The notes: a model not told the origin generated them from the letters alone. 64,000 nt of DNA from an uncultured Aquimarina sp. (GCA_937958985.1 CALGLV010000014.1:1-64000); one strand, 5' to 3'. Shown: positions 17,355 through 26,543, counted from the first letter of the stretch. Made by a program: numbers and translations.

Positions 17355-18797
17355 ATGGAAAATAATAAATCTGATATTTCATCTGAAAATGCTGATAATG
17401 ACAGCACTAAAGACTTTATGAGTATATGGGATCAATTTAGCAATTTTTTAAAAGAATTACTAAATATTAGAATTGGATCGGACCCTAAGTCTACAATAGA
17501 AGGAATTAAAAAAGATATTCCTTTTAAAGGGCATACAGCTTGGATTTTAATTTTTTCGATATTAATTGCATCCATTGGACTAAATACTAACTCTACAGCA
17601 GTAGTGATTGGAGCCATGCTTATATCGCCTTTAATGGGTCCTATACTAGGTATGGGGTTATCTATAGGAATTAATGATATTGACACCTTACGACGCTCGT
17701 TAGTTAACTTTGCCGTAATGGTATTTTTAAGTATCCTAACTGCTTTTTTATATTTTAAAATATCTCCTTTTCAAACTGCTTCAAGCGAAATTTTAGCGCG
17801 TACAGAACCTACTTTACTTGATGTGCTGATTGCTGTTTTTGGTGGTTTAGCAGGTATTGTAGCAGGTAGTCGTAAAGAAAAGTCTAACGCTATACCTGGT
17901 GTGGCTATTGCGACGGCTTTAATGCCTCCGTTATGTACCGCAGGTTTTGGATTAGCAACAGGAAATATGCTTTATTTTATAGGAGCCTTATACCTGTTTT
18001 TTATCAACACCATTTTTATTGCTTTATCAACGTTTATAGTGGTAAAATACCTGCGTTTTCCTTTAGCCAAGTATGCAACAGCTAAAAAACGAAAAAAAGT
18101 AAATCGCATTGTAGCAATCGTTGCCATATTAATTATTGCTCCCAGTATTTTTACGTTCAAAAAAATAATAGAGCGTTCGTTTTATGAAAAAGAGGCCGGG
18201 AAATTTCTAGACAATTATGTTGTTTTTAATGGTGCCGAAGAAATTAAACGAAAAGTAGATCCTGCAACAAAACATATTGATGTATACTTAATTGGTGAGC
18301 CTGTGCCAGAAACTATAATTGTAGAGTGGCAAAAAAGAATCCAAGAAAACGAAGACCTATTAGGTTCTACACTATCAATAAGACAAGGGCAAGATAAAAT
18401 ATCCGAATTAAAAACTGAGATGTCTAAAGTTAAAGAAGGCTTATTGAAAGACTTTACCAATCAAGAGTTAAATGATAAAGAAACAGAAATACTGATATTG
18501 AATGACAAAATAAAACGTCTTCAAAAAGAGGTTTTAGACCAAAAAAGCAAAATTAAAAACATTCCGTTACTTAGCTTGTCTAATGAAGCAAAAATAAACT
18601 ACCCCAATATTGAATCTATTTCTTATGCTGAGGTAATAACATCTAACTTTAAACAAATAGATACTTTACCTGTTATAAGTGCCAAATGGACTAAAAAAAC
18701 AAATTCCAAAACAATAAAAGAAGAAAAGAAGAAATTAGGAGAATGGTTTAAATACAAATTAAAGTTAGATACTATTGTAGTTAACCCAACTAATTAA
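17355..18797 (+). CDS. DUF389 family membrane protein (TIGR00341-like)
   Basis: This 480-residue protein starts with an acidic cytoplasmic tail. A DUF389 membrane domain follows, with about six helices and the repeated signature GAMLISPLMGPILG and ALMPPLCTAGFGLATG. A basic loop comes next, a further helix near the middle, and a soluble C-terminal part with a coiled coil (Lys/Glu-rich, about 360-420). The transport substrate of the family is not known. A TTG at 17322 would add 11 residues; I prefer ATG 17355 because the extension is polar and unconserved in appearance. Its stop overlaps the stop of the convergent mlaF-like gene by four bases. Confidence 0.85.
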   Translation: MENNKSDISSENADNDSTKDFMSIWDQFSNFLKELLNIRIGSDPKSTIEGIKKDIPFKGHTAWILIFSILIASIGLNTNSTAVVIGAMLISPLMGPILGMGLSIGINDIDTLRRSLVNFAVMVFLSILTAFLYFKISPFQTASSEILARTEPTLLDVLIAVFGGLAGIVAGSRKEKSNAIPGVAIATALMPPLCTAGFGLATGNMLYFIGALYLFFINTIFIALSTFIVVKYLRFPLAKYATAKKRKKVNRIVAIVAILIIAPSIFTFKKIIERSFYEKEAGKFLDNYVVFNGAEEIKRKVDPATKHIDVYLIGEPVPETIIVEWQKRIQENEDLLGSTLSIRQGQDKISELKTEMSKVKEGLLKDFTNQELNDKETEILILNDKIKRLQKEVLDQKSKIKNIPLLSLSNEAKINYPNIESISYAEVITSNFKQIDTLPVISAKWTKKTNSKTIKEEKKKLGEWFKYKLKLDTIVVNPTN

Positions 18798-19558
18798 AGC
18801 CCTTTTAATTGTGCATCTCTAACTTTTTTAAACAAATTTGAAGAATAAACGAAGTCGGTAACGGCTTCGTTATCTGTTCTGAAAATTTGAGATTTATCAC
18901 CTTGCCACTCTAAATACCCTTGTTTTAAAAAAATAATATTTTCTCCAATTTCCATAACCGAATTCATATCATGGGTGTTTATTACAGTGGTAATATCAAA
19001 TTCTTCCGTGAGTTCTTTAATTAAATTATCAATTACTATGGCAGTTTTAGGGTCTAGTCCTGAGTTTGGTTCATCACAAAACAAATAATTAGGGTTGGTT
19101 ACTATAGCACGAGCAATAGCAACACGCTTTTGCATTCCACCACTAATTTGAGAAGGTAATTTATCTTCAGCTCCATCTAAATTTACTCGTCTCAACATCG
19201 CATTTACACGATCATTCATTTCAGACTTCGATTGCTTAGTAAACATTTCCAGAGGAAAACGAACATTTTCGGCTACTGTCATAGAATCAAATAAAGCACT
19301 ACCTTGGAAAACCATACCCATTTTTTGACGTAAATCCCTTCTTTCTTGCTCTTCTAAACTATTATAATCTATACCATCATAAAGTATGTTTCCTTTTTCA
19401 GGTGTATACAAACCAAGTAAGCACTTTAAAAAAACTGTTTTACCACTACCACTAGTCCCAATAATTAAATTGGTTTTCCCTTTAATGAAATTAGCATCAA
19501 AGCCCTTTAATATATGTGCTTCTCCAAAACTTTTATGAATATTTTTTACTTGTATCAT
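18794..19558 (-). CDS. MlaF-like ABC transporter ATPase
   Basis: This 254-residue ATPase has Walker A GTSGSGKT, Q-loop VFQGSALF, signature ISGGMQKR and Walker B FCDEPNSGLDP. The SGGMQKRVAIARA and DEPNSGLDP forms are those of MlaF/MkL-type importers that move phospholipids between the membranes. It follows the permease gene with one base between them, so the two form an operon. The substrate-binding MCE protein (MlaD) is not in this window; the unit ends here at an overlap with the DUF389 gene. Confidence 0.9.
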   Translation of the reverse strand: MIQVKNIHKSFGEAHILKGFDANFIKGKTNLIIGTSGSGKTVFLKCLLGLYTPEKGNILYDGIDYNSLEEQERRDLRQKMGMVFQGSALFDSMTVAENVRFPLEMFTKQSKSEMNDRVNAMLRRVNLDGAEDKLPSQISGGMQKRVAIARAIVTNPNYLFCDEPNSGLDPKTAIVIDNLIKELTEEFDITTVINTHDMNSVMEIGENIIFLKQGYLEWQGDKSQIFRTDNEAVTDFVYSSNLFKKVRDAQLKGL

Positions 19559-19559
19559 A

Positions 19560-20297
19560 TTAACTTAAAAGCATTTGGGTGGTTATATAATTAACAATAA
19601 TTATGGCTACGGTTGTCCATACAAACGAAATCGTACTTGCTTTTCCTACTTCTAAAGCACCACCCTTCATGTAATAACCATGATAAGATGGGATAGTAAC
19701 TAGTAAAAAAGCAAATATGAATGTTTTTAAAAAAGAATAAATTAAATGAAATGGAATAAAATCTTCTGTTAAACCAGTAATAAATTGTTCCGAAGTAACA
19801 AACCCTCCAAATACACCTGCGACATAACCGCCAACAATCCCCAAAAACATGGCTATTGCAATAACAAAAGGATACAAAAACATGGCTACAATTTTTGGAA
19901 AAACCAAGTAATTTAAGGAATTAATTCCCATAACTTCCAATGCATCAATTTGCTCGGTAACTCGCATAGTTCCTATACTAGAAGTAATAAACGAACCTAC
20001 TTTACCCGCCATAATTACAGAAATAAACGTAGGTGCAAATTCTAATATAACAGACTGCCTAGAAGCAAAACCAATAAGTTCTTTAGGTATTAATGGGTTG
20101 GTTAAATTTAACGCCGTTTGTATTGCTACTACCGCCCCAATAAAAAAAGATATAAAAGCTACAATACCTAAGGACCCAATAATTAAATCGTCGATTTCTT
20201 TAAAAATTAATTTTCTTAATACTTTTGGCCTAGTCATACGACCAAAAACTTTTTTGATCATTAAAAAATAAACCCCAATTAGGTGTAAATAGTGCAT
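19560..20297 (-). CDS. MlaE-like ABC transporter permease
   Basis: This 245-residue integral membrane protein belongs to the MlaE/YrbE family. It carries the conserved core EFAPTFISVIMAGKVGSFI (near residues 90-108), followed by MRVTEQIDALEVMG, the EQIDAL coupling-helix signature. About five membrane helices can be drawn. With the adjacent ATPase it should form the inner-membrane part of a phospholipid-trafficking transporter supporting outer-membrane asymmetry. A TACTTTAG box (minus strand, 20315-20322) may be its -7 element. Confidence 0.9.
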   Translation of the reverse strand: MHYLHLIGVYFLMIKKVFGRMTRPKVLRKLIFKEIDDLIIGSLGIVAFISFFIGAVVAIQTALNLTNPLIPKELIGFASRQSVILEFAPTFISVIMAGKVGSFITSSIGTMRVTEQIDALEVMGINSLNYLVFPKIVAMFLYPFVIAIAMFLGIVGGYVAGVFGGFVTSEQFITGLTEDFIPFHLIYSFLKTFIFAFLLVTIPSYHGYYMKGGALEVGKASTISFVWTTVAIIIVNYITTQMLLS

Positions 20298-20537
20298 ACA
20301 TTGTTTATGAATTGCTAAAGTAGCAAAATCATGATGTTTTTAAGTTATAACTTTCTTCATTGTTTTTACATATTTAAATTTCACTTTTACATCAAAAATC
20401 ATATATAAACCTCTTTTTCCATTAAAAATGATTTTTTTTTATATTAAAATCATTAATTCCTTAAAAAAAGAAGTATTTTCGAATCGGAGTGTAATTCCAA
20501 TCTACTAATTACACTAAATTTTACTTTTCAGAACAAA

Positions 20538-21203
20538 ATGCAAACAGCAAATTTAGAGTACAACACGGAACGTGAACATTTAATTATACCTGAATATGGA
20601 AGACATATACAGAGAATGGTGAATCACGCACTAAGTATTGAAGATAGAGAAGAAAGAAACAAAGTCGCTAGAGCAATTATTGGTGTAATGGGTAATTTAC
20701 AACCGCACTTAAGAGACGTTGCTGATTTTCAACATAAGTTATGGGATCAACTAATCATTATTAGTAAGTTTGAACTAGATGTAGATACTCCACAACCTGT
20801 GCTTACTAAAGAAGAGTTATACCAGCGACCAGAAAAATTGGACTACCCTCAAAGTTTTCCAAAATATCGTTTTTACGGAAACAATATTACACGAATGATT
20901 AATGTGGCTAATAGTTGGGAAGAAGGTGAATTGAAAGAAGCCCTTATCCTTACCATTGCAAATCACATGAAAAAATGTTTTTTAAACTGGAATAAAGATA
21001 CTGTCGAAGATTATCTGATTTACAATCATTTATATGAGTTAAGTGATGGTAAAATAGATTTGAGGAATAGTGAAGATGATTTATCAGACTCTACTAGTTT
21101 ACTAAAAACGAAAAAACGTTATTCCAACGCAACCAGTACCACAACTAACAAAAAGAATTACCGCTCAAATAATAATAACAAAAAAAATTACCGTAGAAAT
21201 TAA
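20538..21203 (+). CDS. DUF4290 family protein with a basic Asn-rich tail
   Basis: This 221-residue cytoplasmic protein matches the DUF4290 family as I know it from Bacteroidota: an N-terminal YNTEREHLIIPEYGRHIQRM segment and a helical domain to about residue 170. The function is unknown. The last 30 or so residues are low-complexity (Lys, Arg, Asn, Tyr, Ser, Thr), a pattern often seen in RNA-binding tails. It lies 47 bases upstream of murA on the same strand and is likely co-transcribed with it. Confidence 0.85.
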   Translation: MQTANLEYNTEREHLIIPEYGRHIQRMVNHALSIEDREERNKVARAIIGVMGNLQPHLRDVADFQHKLWDQLIIISKFELDVDTPQPVLTKEELYQRPEKLDYPQSFPKYRFYGNNITRMINVANSWEEGELKEALILTIANHMKKCFLNWNKDTVEDYLIYNHLYELSDGKIDLRNSEDDLSDSTSLLKTKKRYSNATSTTTNKKNYRSNNNNKKNYRRN

Positions 21204-21250
21204 TCTTCTTCTTCGGTAAAAACACTTTAATTACATACACTACAAAAAAT

Positions 21251-22564
21251 ATGGGTTCATTTAAAATTGAAGGAGGTCATTCCCTAAAGGGAGAAATTAC
21301 ACCCCAAGGAGCAAAAAATGAAGCACTTCAAATTCTATGTGCAGTTTTAATTACCCCTGAAAAAGTAACTATTGAAAATATTCCTGATATTAGAGATGTT
21401 AATAAACTAATTCAAATATTAGAAAACTTAGGCGTTAAAATTCAAAAACTTGCAAAAGGAAAATATACTTTTCAAAGTGATGAGCTAAATTTAGATTATT
21501 TAGAAAGCGACAAGTTTAAAGAAGAAGGCAGTGGAATCCGTGGATCAATTATGATTGTTGGTCCATTATTAGCTCGTTTTGGCAAAGGATACATCCCTAC
21601 TCCTGGTGGCGATAAAATTGGCAGACGAAGATTAGACACACATTTTGAAGGTTTTATAAAACTAGGAGCTACCTTTAAATTCAACAAATCGGAACGTTTT
21701 TATGGCGTTGAAGCTCCAAACGGACTTACGGGAGCCTATATGCTTTTAAATGAAGCATCAGTAACTGGAACTGCTAATATTGTAATGGCTGCTGTACTAG
21801 CTAAAGGCGAAACTACAATTTACAATGCGGCATGTGAACCTTATTTACAACAGCTTTGTAAAATGATGGTTTCAATGGGTGCTAAAATTGAAGGCATTGG
21901 ATCTAACCTATTAAAAATAACTGGTGTAGAATCATTAGGTGGCTGTTCGCATCGCATATTACCCGATATGATTGAAATTGGATCGTGGATAGGTTTAGCA
22001 GCAATGACTAAAAGTGAACTTACTATTAAAAATGTTAGTTGGGAAAACCTAGGAGTTATTCCTAAAACCTTTAAAAAACTAGGAATTACTATTGAGAAAA
22101 AAGGAGATGATATGTATATACCCGCTCACACCGATGGTTATGCAATTGAATCTTTTATTGATGGTTCTTTTATGACTATAAGTGATGCTCCTTGGCCTGG
22201 ATTTACTCCCGACTTACTTAGTATTATTTTAGTAGTAGCTACACAAGCTAAAGGCGAAGTACTCATACATCAAAAAATGTTTGAAAGTCGTTTATTCTTT
22301 ACCGATAAGCTTATTGACATGGGAGCAAAAATTATACTTTGCGATCCTCACAGGGCCAATGTTATGGGGCACGACTTTAAGTCGAGTTTAAAAGCAACTA
22401 CTATGGTATCGCCAGATATTAGAGCTGGGATTTCCTTACTTATAGCAGCGTTAAGTGCCGAAGGAACCTCAACTATTCATAATATTGAACAAATCGACAG
22501 AGGTTATGAAAACATTGATACTCGTTTACGAGCTATTGGTGCAAAAATTGAACGTTTTAGTTAA
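21251..22564 (+). CDS. murA: UDP-N-acetylglucosamine 1-carboxyvinyltransferase
   Basis: This 437-residue enzyme transfers enolpyruvate from PEP to UDP-GlcNAc, the first committed step of peptidoglycan synthesis. The N-terminal GGHSLKGEI...GAKNEAL segment contains the conserved K22-N23 pair, and the catalytic loop reads PGGDKIGRRRLD. Asp121 stands where E. coli MurA has Cys115, the residue alkylated by fosfomycin. Asp at this position is known to give active but fosfomycin-insensitive enzymes. The C-terminal GYENIDTRLRAIGA is typical. It follows DUF4290 and is ended by a strong bidirectional terminator. Confidence 0.97.
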   Translation: MGSFKIEGGHSLKGEITPQGAKNEALQILCAVLITPEKVTIENIPDIRDVNKLIQILENLGVKIQKLAKGKYTFQSDELNLDYLESDKFKEEGSGIRGSIMIVGPLLARFGKGYIPTPGGDKIGRRRLDTHFEGFIKLGATFKFNKSERFYGVEAPNGLTGAYMLLNEASVTGTANIVMAAVLAKGETTIYNAACEPYLQQLCKMMVSMGAKIEGIGSNLLKITGVESLGGCSHRILPDMIEIGSWIGLAAMTKSELTIKNVSWENLGVIPKTFKKLGITIEKKGDDMYIPAHTDGYAIESFIDGSFMTISDAPWPGFTPDLLSIILVVATQAKGEVLIHQKMFESRLFFTDKLIDMGAKIILCDPHRANVMGHDFKSSLKATTMVSPDIRAGISLLIAALSAEGTSTIHNIEQIDRGYENIDTRLRAIGAKIERFS

Positions 22565-22567
22565 ATT

Positions 22568-22638
22568 TAATAAAACCCACTACACCTAACTAAACTTACA
22601 GTATCCTGTACCTATAATTAGGTGTAATGAGTTTATTA
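22568..22638. repeat. Imperfect inverted repeat after murA
   Basis: TAATAAAACCCACTACACCTAA (two separate ten-base blocks match its partner) at 22568-22589 is largely complementary to 22618-22638. The 28-base interval holds a smaller hairpin TACAG/CTGTA with loop TATC. The whole lies between the murA stop and the terminator and would form a nested stem in the 3' UTR. Confidence 0.45.
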
Positions 22639-22683
22639 AAAACAAAAGGAGCACACTATTAATAGTGTGCTCCTTTTGTTTTT
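22638..22683. terminator. Bidirectional terminator between murA and the propeller gene
   Basis: This is a perfect palindrome with 23-base arms centred at 22660/22661. Its core is GGAGCACACTATT/AATAGTGTGCTCC, flanked by A-rich sequence on the left and T-rich on the right. It serves both converging genes. Confidence 0.92.
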
Positions 22684-22717
22684 AATATAATAACAGTAAT
22701 TTAAAATTACCTCATAT

Positions 22718-24631
22718 TTACTTTCCTTTAAATATCATGAGTTTATTACTTTTACTATAAAACAATCCTTTTGACACCGGATCGTAGTTATAAATTGGCT
22801 TATTATTTTCTACGATAATTTTATCCACTTCTTCACCCGATTCTTTATCTATGCGTACTAACAATTTTTCTTTGTTTTCTCCTTTACCAAAAATTATGGC
22901 ATAGTTATCTGTTTGTTGAAGCGCATTAAATCTATCTTTAACAAACTCTTTACTAATAGAGCCTGCTAAATATCCTGCTTCTCCTAATTGCTGCGTTTTT
23001 TTACTAAAGCCTATTTCACCAATTTTATCTTGACCAATAACATTTCCGTTAGCATCTTTAGTAACAGCATAAACTTCTACCTTGGTAGTAGCTACAGAAG
23101 CTACAGCTGTTCCTATTACAGCTCCAGCCTTTAAAAACCTACGTCCTAACTCACCTGGTTGAGAATATTTGTTGTGAAAAATTACATTCCCAGAATCATC
23201 AACTCCAATCACTTCACTTTGCCCAGTGATAGAAACATTTTTATCAAAAATCTCCATACTCGAGATCGTTTTGTCATTCTTCAACTTAAGCTCAGCATAG
23301 GCCTTTGGCTTTTCTACAGTGTTTTCATTAAAACGATACAATTCCTCATCGTTGTAAATAATAAAGTCCCCTGAATTTTCATCAAACTTAGCAAAAGTTG
23401 GTCGCTTTTCATTAAGCTTCAAATTGCCTTTCCATAATTTTTTTCCAGTATTATAATCTACCAAATTAGCATATGTAGCGGTAACATATAAAATTTTTCC
23501 GTTTTTAGTTTTTTCTAAAAAGAAAATAGGATCTTCTTCATCATCACAAATTTTAACGTCTTTTTTCCACTTTTTTTGTCCATTTCCATCAAGTAACATC
23601 ATCTCGTCATCATACACATATAAAAAATCTGTACCTTGAGGTATTACCGATTTTATATTTTTCCCTTTAGGGTCTTTTTCCCACTGCTTATTACCTGTTT
23701 TATAATTATAGAAGTTAAATCCTCTGTAATGAGCTAAAAGCATTTTATCGGACCAATCTTCAAATAAAACTAATCCTTTTGTTTTAATTGGCTTTTCCCA
23801 TACTGCACTACCGTCAATAGCTTTCTTTAGAAAAATTTCTGTTTTAAACAATTTACCTGTTGAAACTAAAATATAGCTAGCGTCATTATTCACAAAAAAG
23901 TTACTGAATTCACTTAACTCTTGTTTCCATAATAAATTACCTGTATCATTTTTAATTACAAATAATTGTCCTTTGGCAAGGATAAATATTTTATCCTCAA
24001 CTAACTCAAATCTATCTCTACCTATTGAATCAACATCTTCTCCTAAAGCAGAATTAAATTTACTAGCTAAATCTTGGTAGTTTTCAGCCAGTTTAGTTTC
24101 CCATAGATATTTACTTTCTTTTATTTTGTACTTACTTATTACTAAATTCTCGTTTTTTATCCCTCTAAGTAATACTGCATCTTCATCAAATAAATATTCT
24201 GCATCAAAAAAGGCCGGATCCTCATCTTTAGATTTAAAAACATATTCACCATTAAAACTATTGATAATAAATAATTTATTTTGCTGAAGTAATTGTAAAA
24301 AAGGAGTGTCGGGTATTACTTTAAACTCATTACTTTCATTTTTAAAACTACTAGCAGTTAAACCACTTGAAAAAGCTTTTATAAGTTGTTTTTTGACATC
24401 TTTAACTGCATCGGTAGCTGGTTTAGCTATTTCCCAAATAATTTCCTCTGAATCTTGATTGTATGCTATTATTTTAGAATTTGTAGATATTAAAGCTATT
24501 CCATTGAATGGAACTACCACTAAGTTTTTAATTTTATCTTCAAACTCTAACACCTTATCTGCCTTACGTTGTGCAAAAGATAAAAGTGTAACTAAAAGCA
24601 ACATTGTGCTTAGAATTTTTTTTCTCATCAT
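22718..24631 (-). CDS. Secreted PQQ-like beta-propeller protein of unknown function
   Basis: This 637-residue protein has a signal peptide (about 1-20, ending SFAQ). A series of repeats follows in which short strands end in Trp-containing turns such as ILW, LLWKQEL, SAVWEKP, KQWEKD, KKWKKD and KKLWKGN. This is the pattern of the PQQ/quinoprotein-like eight-bladed propeller. I see no enzyme motif, and propellers of this kind usually act as binding platforms. Near residues 505-525 a hydrophobic Ala/Val segment (KAGAVIGTAVASVATT) interrupts the repeats. Two Met codons begin the frame; either may be used. It appears monocistronic. Confidence 0.65.
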   Translation of the reverse strand: MMRKKILSTMLLLVTLLSFAQRKADKVLEFEDKIKNLVVVPFNGIALISTNSKIIAYNQDSEEIIWEIAKPATDAVKDVKKQLIKAFSSGLTASSFKNESNEFKVIPDTPFLQLLQQNKLFIINSFNGEYVFKSKDEDPAFFDAEYLFDEDAVLLRGIKNENLVISKYKIKESKYLWETKLAENYQDLASKFNSALGEDVDSIGRDRFELVEDKIFILAKGQLFVIKNDTGNLLWKQELSEFSNFFVNNDASYILVSTGKLFKTEIFLKKAIDGSAVWEKPIKTKGLVLFEDWSDKMLLAHYRGFNFYNYKTGNKQWEKDPKGKNIKSVIPQGTDFLYVYDDEMMLLDGNGQKKWKKDVKICDDEEDPIFFLEKTKNGKILYVTATYANLVDYNTGKKLWKGNLKLNEKRPTFAKFDENSGDFIIYNDEELYRFNENTVEKPKAYAELKLKNDKTISSMEIFDKNVSITGQSEVIGVDDSGNVIFHNKYSQPGELGRRFLKAGAVIGTAVASVATTKVEVYAVTKDANGNVIGQDKIGEIGFSKKTQQLGEAGYLAGSISKEFVKDRFNALQQTDNYAIIFGKGENKEKLLVRIDKESGEEVDKIIVENNKPIYNYDPVSKGLFYSKSNKLMIFKGK

Positions 24632-24842
24632 GTTTTTTTTGAATTTTAGGTGAAAATAGATTTTTTTTACGACTTAATCTAAAGAAACATTTGTAACATT
24701 TACTAAACACAAATTCATAACGTACTGATTGATAAATAATCAAACATTTAAAAAAATCAACGCGTACTTCATCATCAAAATTTGCTAAGAAAATAAAAAA
24801 CTTTACTTTTAAAAGAAAATTAATCAAAAGCCACATAAACCT

Positions 24843-25442
24843 ATGCCAATAATTGAACAGGAAGATCTTAATAAACTAAATAGTCAACTGCAATCTCACA
24901 AAGAGGATTTAGAAACTATTGAGGAAGAAAACACAGAAATAAAAAAACACCGACTTATTTTATTAATTACCTCAGTGGCACTTTTTTTATTGCTTTTAAT
25001 AGGAATACTAACCTATTTTTTATCGCCTAAAAGTTTTATGAGTGTTTCTAAATTTGAAGCACAAGGCTATAAGGTTATGCCTGAAGCTGAATATACACAA
25101 ATCAAAGAAATACTTGAAATTCAAAGTTCAGATTCACTTGGAGAAGAAGAATCAGAATATTCGGAAGATTCTGATGACTTTAGTAACTCATTAGAAGGTA
25201 AAACTATTTATGCGGTACAAGTAGCTGCTTTTGAAGAAAAAGGAATAGAATTGTACTCGAGTAACTTAATTCAGTTTTCCGAAAATCAAAACGACGATTT
25301 TTATAAATACTCATTAGGTGCCTTTGAAACTTTAGATGAAGCGCAACAATTTAGAAAAGAACTATTAAAACTAGGCTTTAGAGATGCTTTTGTTGCTTCT
25401 TACAAAAATGGCAATCGATTAAAAATAGAAGAAGCTTGGTAG
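24843..25442 (+). CDS. Membrane-anchored SPOR domain protein
   Basis: This 199-residue protein has an N-terminal coiled-coil segment (about 5-35), a single membrane helix at about 38-61, an acidic Ser/Glu linker (about 95-118) and a C-terminal SPOR domain (about 122-199). The SPOR motif reads YAVQVAAFEEKG...YSLGAFETLDEAQQFRKEL. SPOR domains bind glycan strands stripped of stem peptides, so a role at the division site or in peptidoglycan sensing is likely. It stands alone, with a strong terminator 25 bases downstream. Confidence 0.85.
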   Translation: MPIIEQEDLNKLNSQLQSHKEDLETIEEENTEIKKHRLILLITSVALFLLLLIGILTYFLSPKSFMSVSKFEAQGYKVMPEAEYTQIKEILEIQSSDSLGEEESEYSEDSDDFSNSLEGKTIYAVQVAAFEEKGIELYSSNLIQFSENQNDDFYKYSLGAFETLDEAQQFRKELLKLGFRDAFVASYKNGNRLKIEEAW

Positions 25443-25466
25443 AATAAATCAGCTTTAATAAGAAAC

Positions 25467-25500
25467 AAAAAAGTCCTTAGAAAATCTAAGGACTTTTTTT
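25467..25500. terminator. Bidirectional terminator between the SPOR and PPIase genes
   Basis: The stem AAAAAAGTCCTTAGA/TCTAAGGACTTTTTT (25467-25481 and 25485-25499) closes a loop of three A, with A and T runs on the two sides. Confidence 0.9.
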
Positions 25501-25521
25501 ATAAGATAAAGTAACGTTAAA

Positions 25522-26454
25522 TTATTTAACGTCCATTAATTCTACATCAAAAATCAAGGTTGCGTTTGGTGGTATTACACCTCCAGCACCTGCTTCTCCA
25601 TAAGCTAAATGTGGAGGAATTACAAAGCGAGCTTTTTCTCCTACTTTTAATAAAGCGATACCTTCGTCCCAACCTGGAATTACATGTCCGTTTCCTAATG
25701 GAAATTCGATTGGCTCGTTACGGTCGTAAGACGAATCGAACTTTTTACCATCTAATAATGTCCCTTTATAATGTACGGATACTGTTTTACCTGCTTCTGC
25801 CTGAGCTCCTGATCCTTTGTTTATTGTTTTATGATACAAACCGCTTTCTGTTTGATCAAAACCTACTACTGCATCTCCTATTAAATCAGCTGCTTCTTTT
25901 TTTGCTGCTGCTTCACGCGCTTCTTTAGCTCCTGTAAATTGACGAAAAGTTTCTACTGCATTAAATTTTTCAGCTTTTTCACCAACACGTACAATCTCTA
26001 AAGTCTCTATTAAGTCTCCTTGTGCAATGCTGTCTACGATATCTTGACCTTCTATTACTTTACCAAAAACAGTATGCTTACCATCTAACCAAGCTGTTTC
26101 AACGTGAGTAATAAAAAACTGACTTCCGTTGGTACCAGGGCCTGCATTTGCCATCGATAAAATACCAGGACCGCTATGCGTTAATTCTGGGTGAATTTCA
26201 TCGTCAAATTTATAACCTGGGTTACCTGTTCCTGTTCCTTGAGGACAACCTCCCTGAACCATAAAATCTGGTATTACTCTATGGAATTTCAATCCGTTAT
26301 AGTAGCCTTCGCCCTGAGGCTTTGCAGAATTTTCAAGGTTACCTTCAGCCAAAGCTACGAAGTTACCAACTGTACCTGGTGTTTTTTCAAACTCTAAGTT
26401 TGCTAAAATTGTTCCTTTATTAGTATTAAATTTAGCGTATAATCCGTCTTGCAT
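25522..26454 (-). CDS. Fused cyclophilin-FKBP peptidyl-prolyl isomerase
   Basis: This 310-residue protein joins two different prolyl-isomerase folds. Residues about 5-160 are a cyclophilin domain ([33 protein letters not shown]). Residues about 222-310 are an FKBP domain ([50 protein letters not shown]). An Ala/Lys/Glu-rich helical linker connects them. No signal peptide is present, so it should act on cytoplasmic proteins. The reading frame extends to 26517, but a TATATTTG promoter box lies inside that extension, so the start at 26454 is preferred. Confidence 0.93.
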   Translation of the reverse strand: MQDGLYAKFNTNKGTILANLEFEKTPGTVGNFVALAEGNLENSAKPQGEGYYNGLKFHRVIPDFMVQGGCPQGTGTGNPGYKFDDEIHPELTHSGPGILSMANAGPGTNGSQFFITHVETAWLDGKHTVFGKVIEGQDIVDSIAQGDLIETLEIVRVGEKAEKFNAVETFRQFTGAKEAREAAAKKEAADLIGDAVVGFDQTESGLYHKTINKGSGAQAEAGKTVSVHYKGTLLDGKKFDSSYDRNEPIEFPLGNGHVIPGWDEGIALLKVGEKARFVIPPHLAYGEAGAGGVIPPNATLIFDVELMDVK

Positions 26455-26476
26455 TTCTTTGTTTTTTATTTCGGTG

Positions 26477-26484
26477 CAAATATA
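26477..26484 (-). promoter_or_regulatory. -7 element of the PPIase gene
   Basis: The minus strand reads TATATTTG, an exact TAnnTTTG match, 22 bases before ATG 26454 and inside the longer frame. It decides the start choice. A -33 TTG is not clear. Confidence 0.6.
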
Positions 26485-26543
26485 GTTTTTACTTCTTAGT
26501 TTTTTCAGCCTATGCAATAGTAATAATTTATATATACTAATTA

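Noticed and set aside
20427-20454. Hairpin AATGATTTT/AAAATCATT upstream of DUF4290
   Set aside because: Nine A/T-rich pairs in a very AT-rich region are expected by chance; no promoter or operator relation is clear.
24564-24836. A 90-codon minus-strand frame before the propeller gene
   Set aside because: It overlaps the signal-peptide region of the propeller gene in another frame, is AT-rich and shows no protein-like features.
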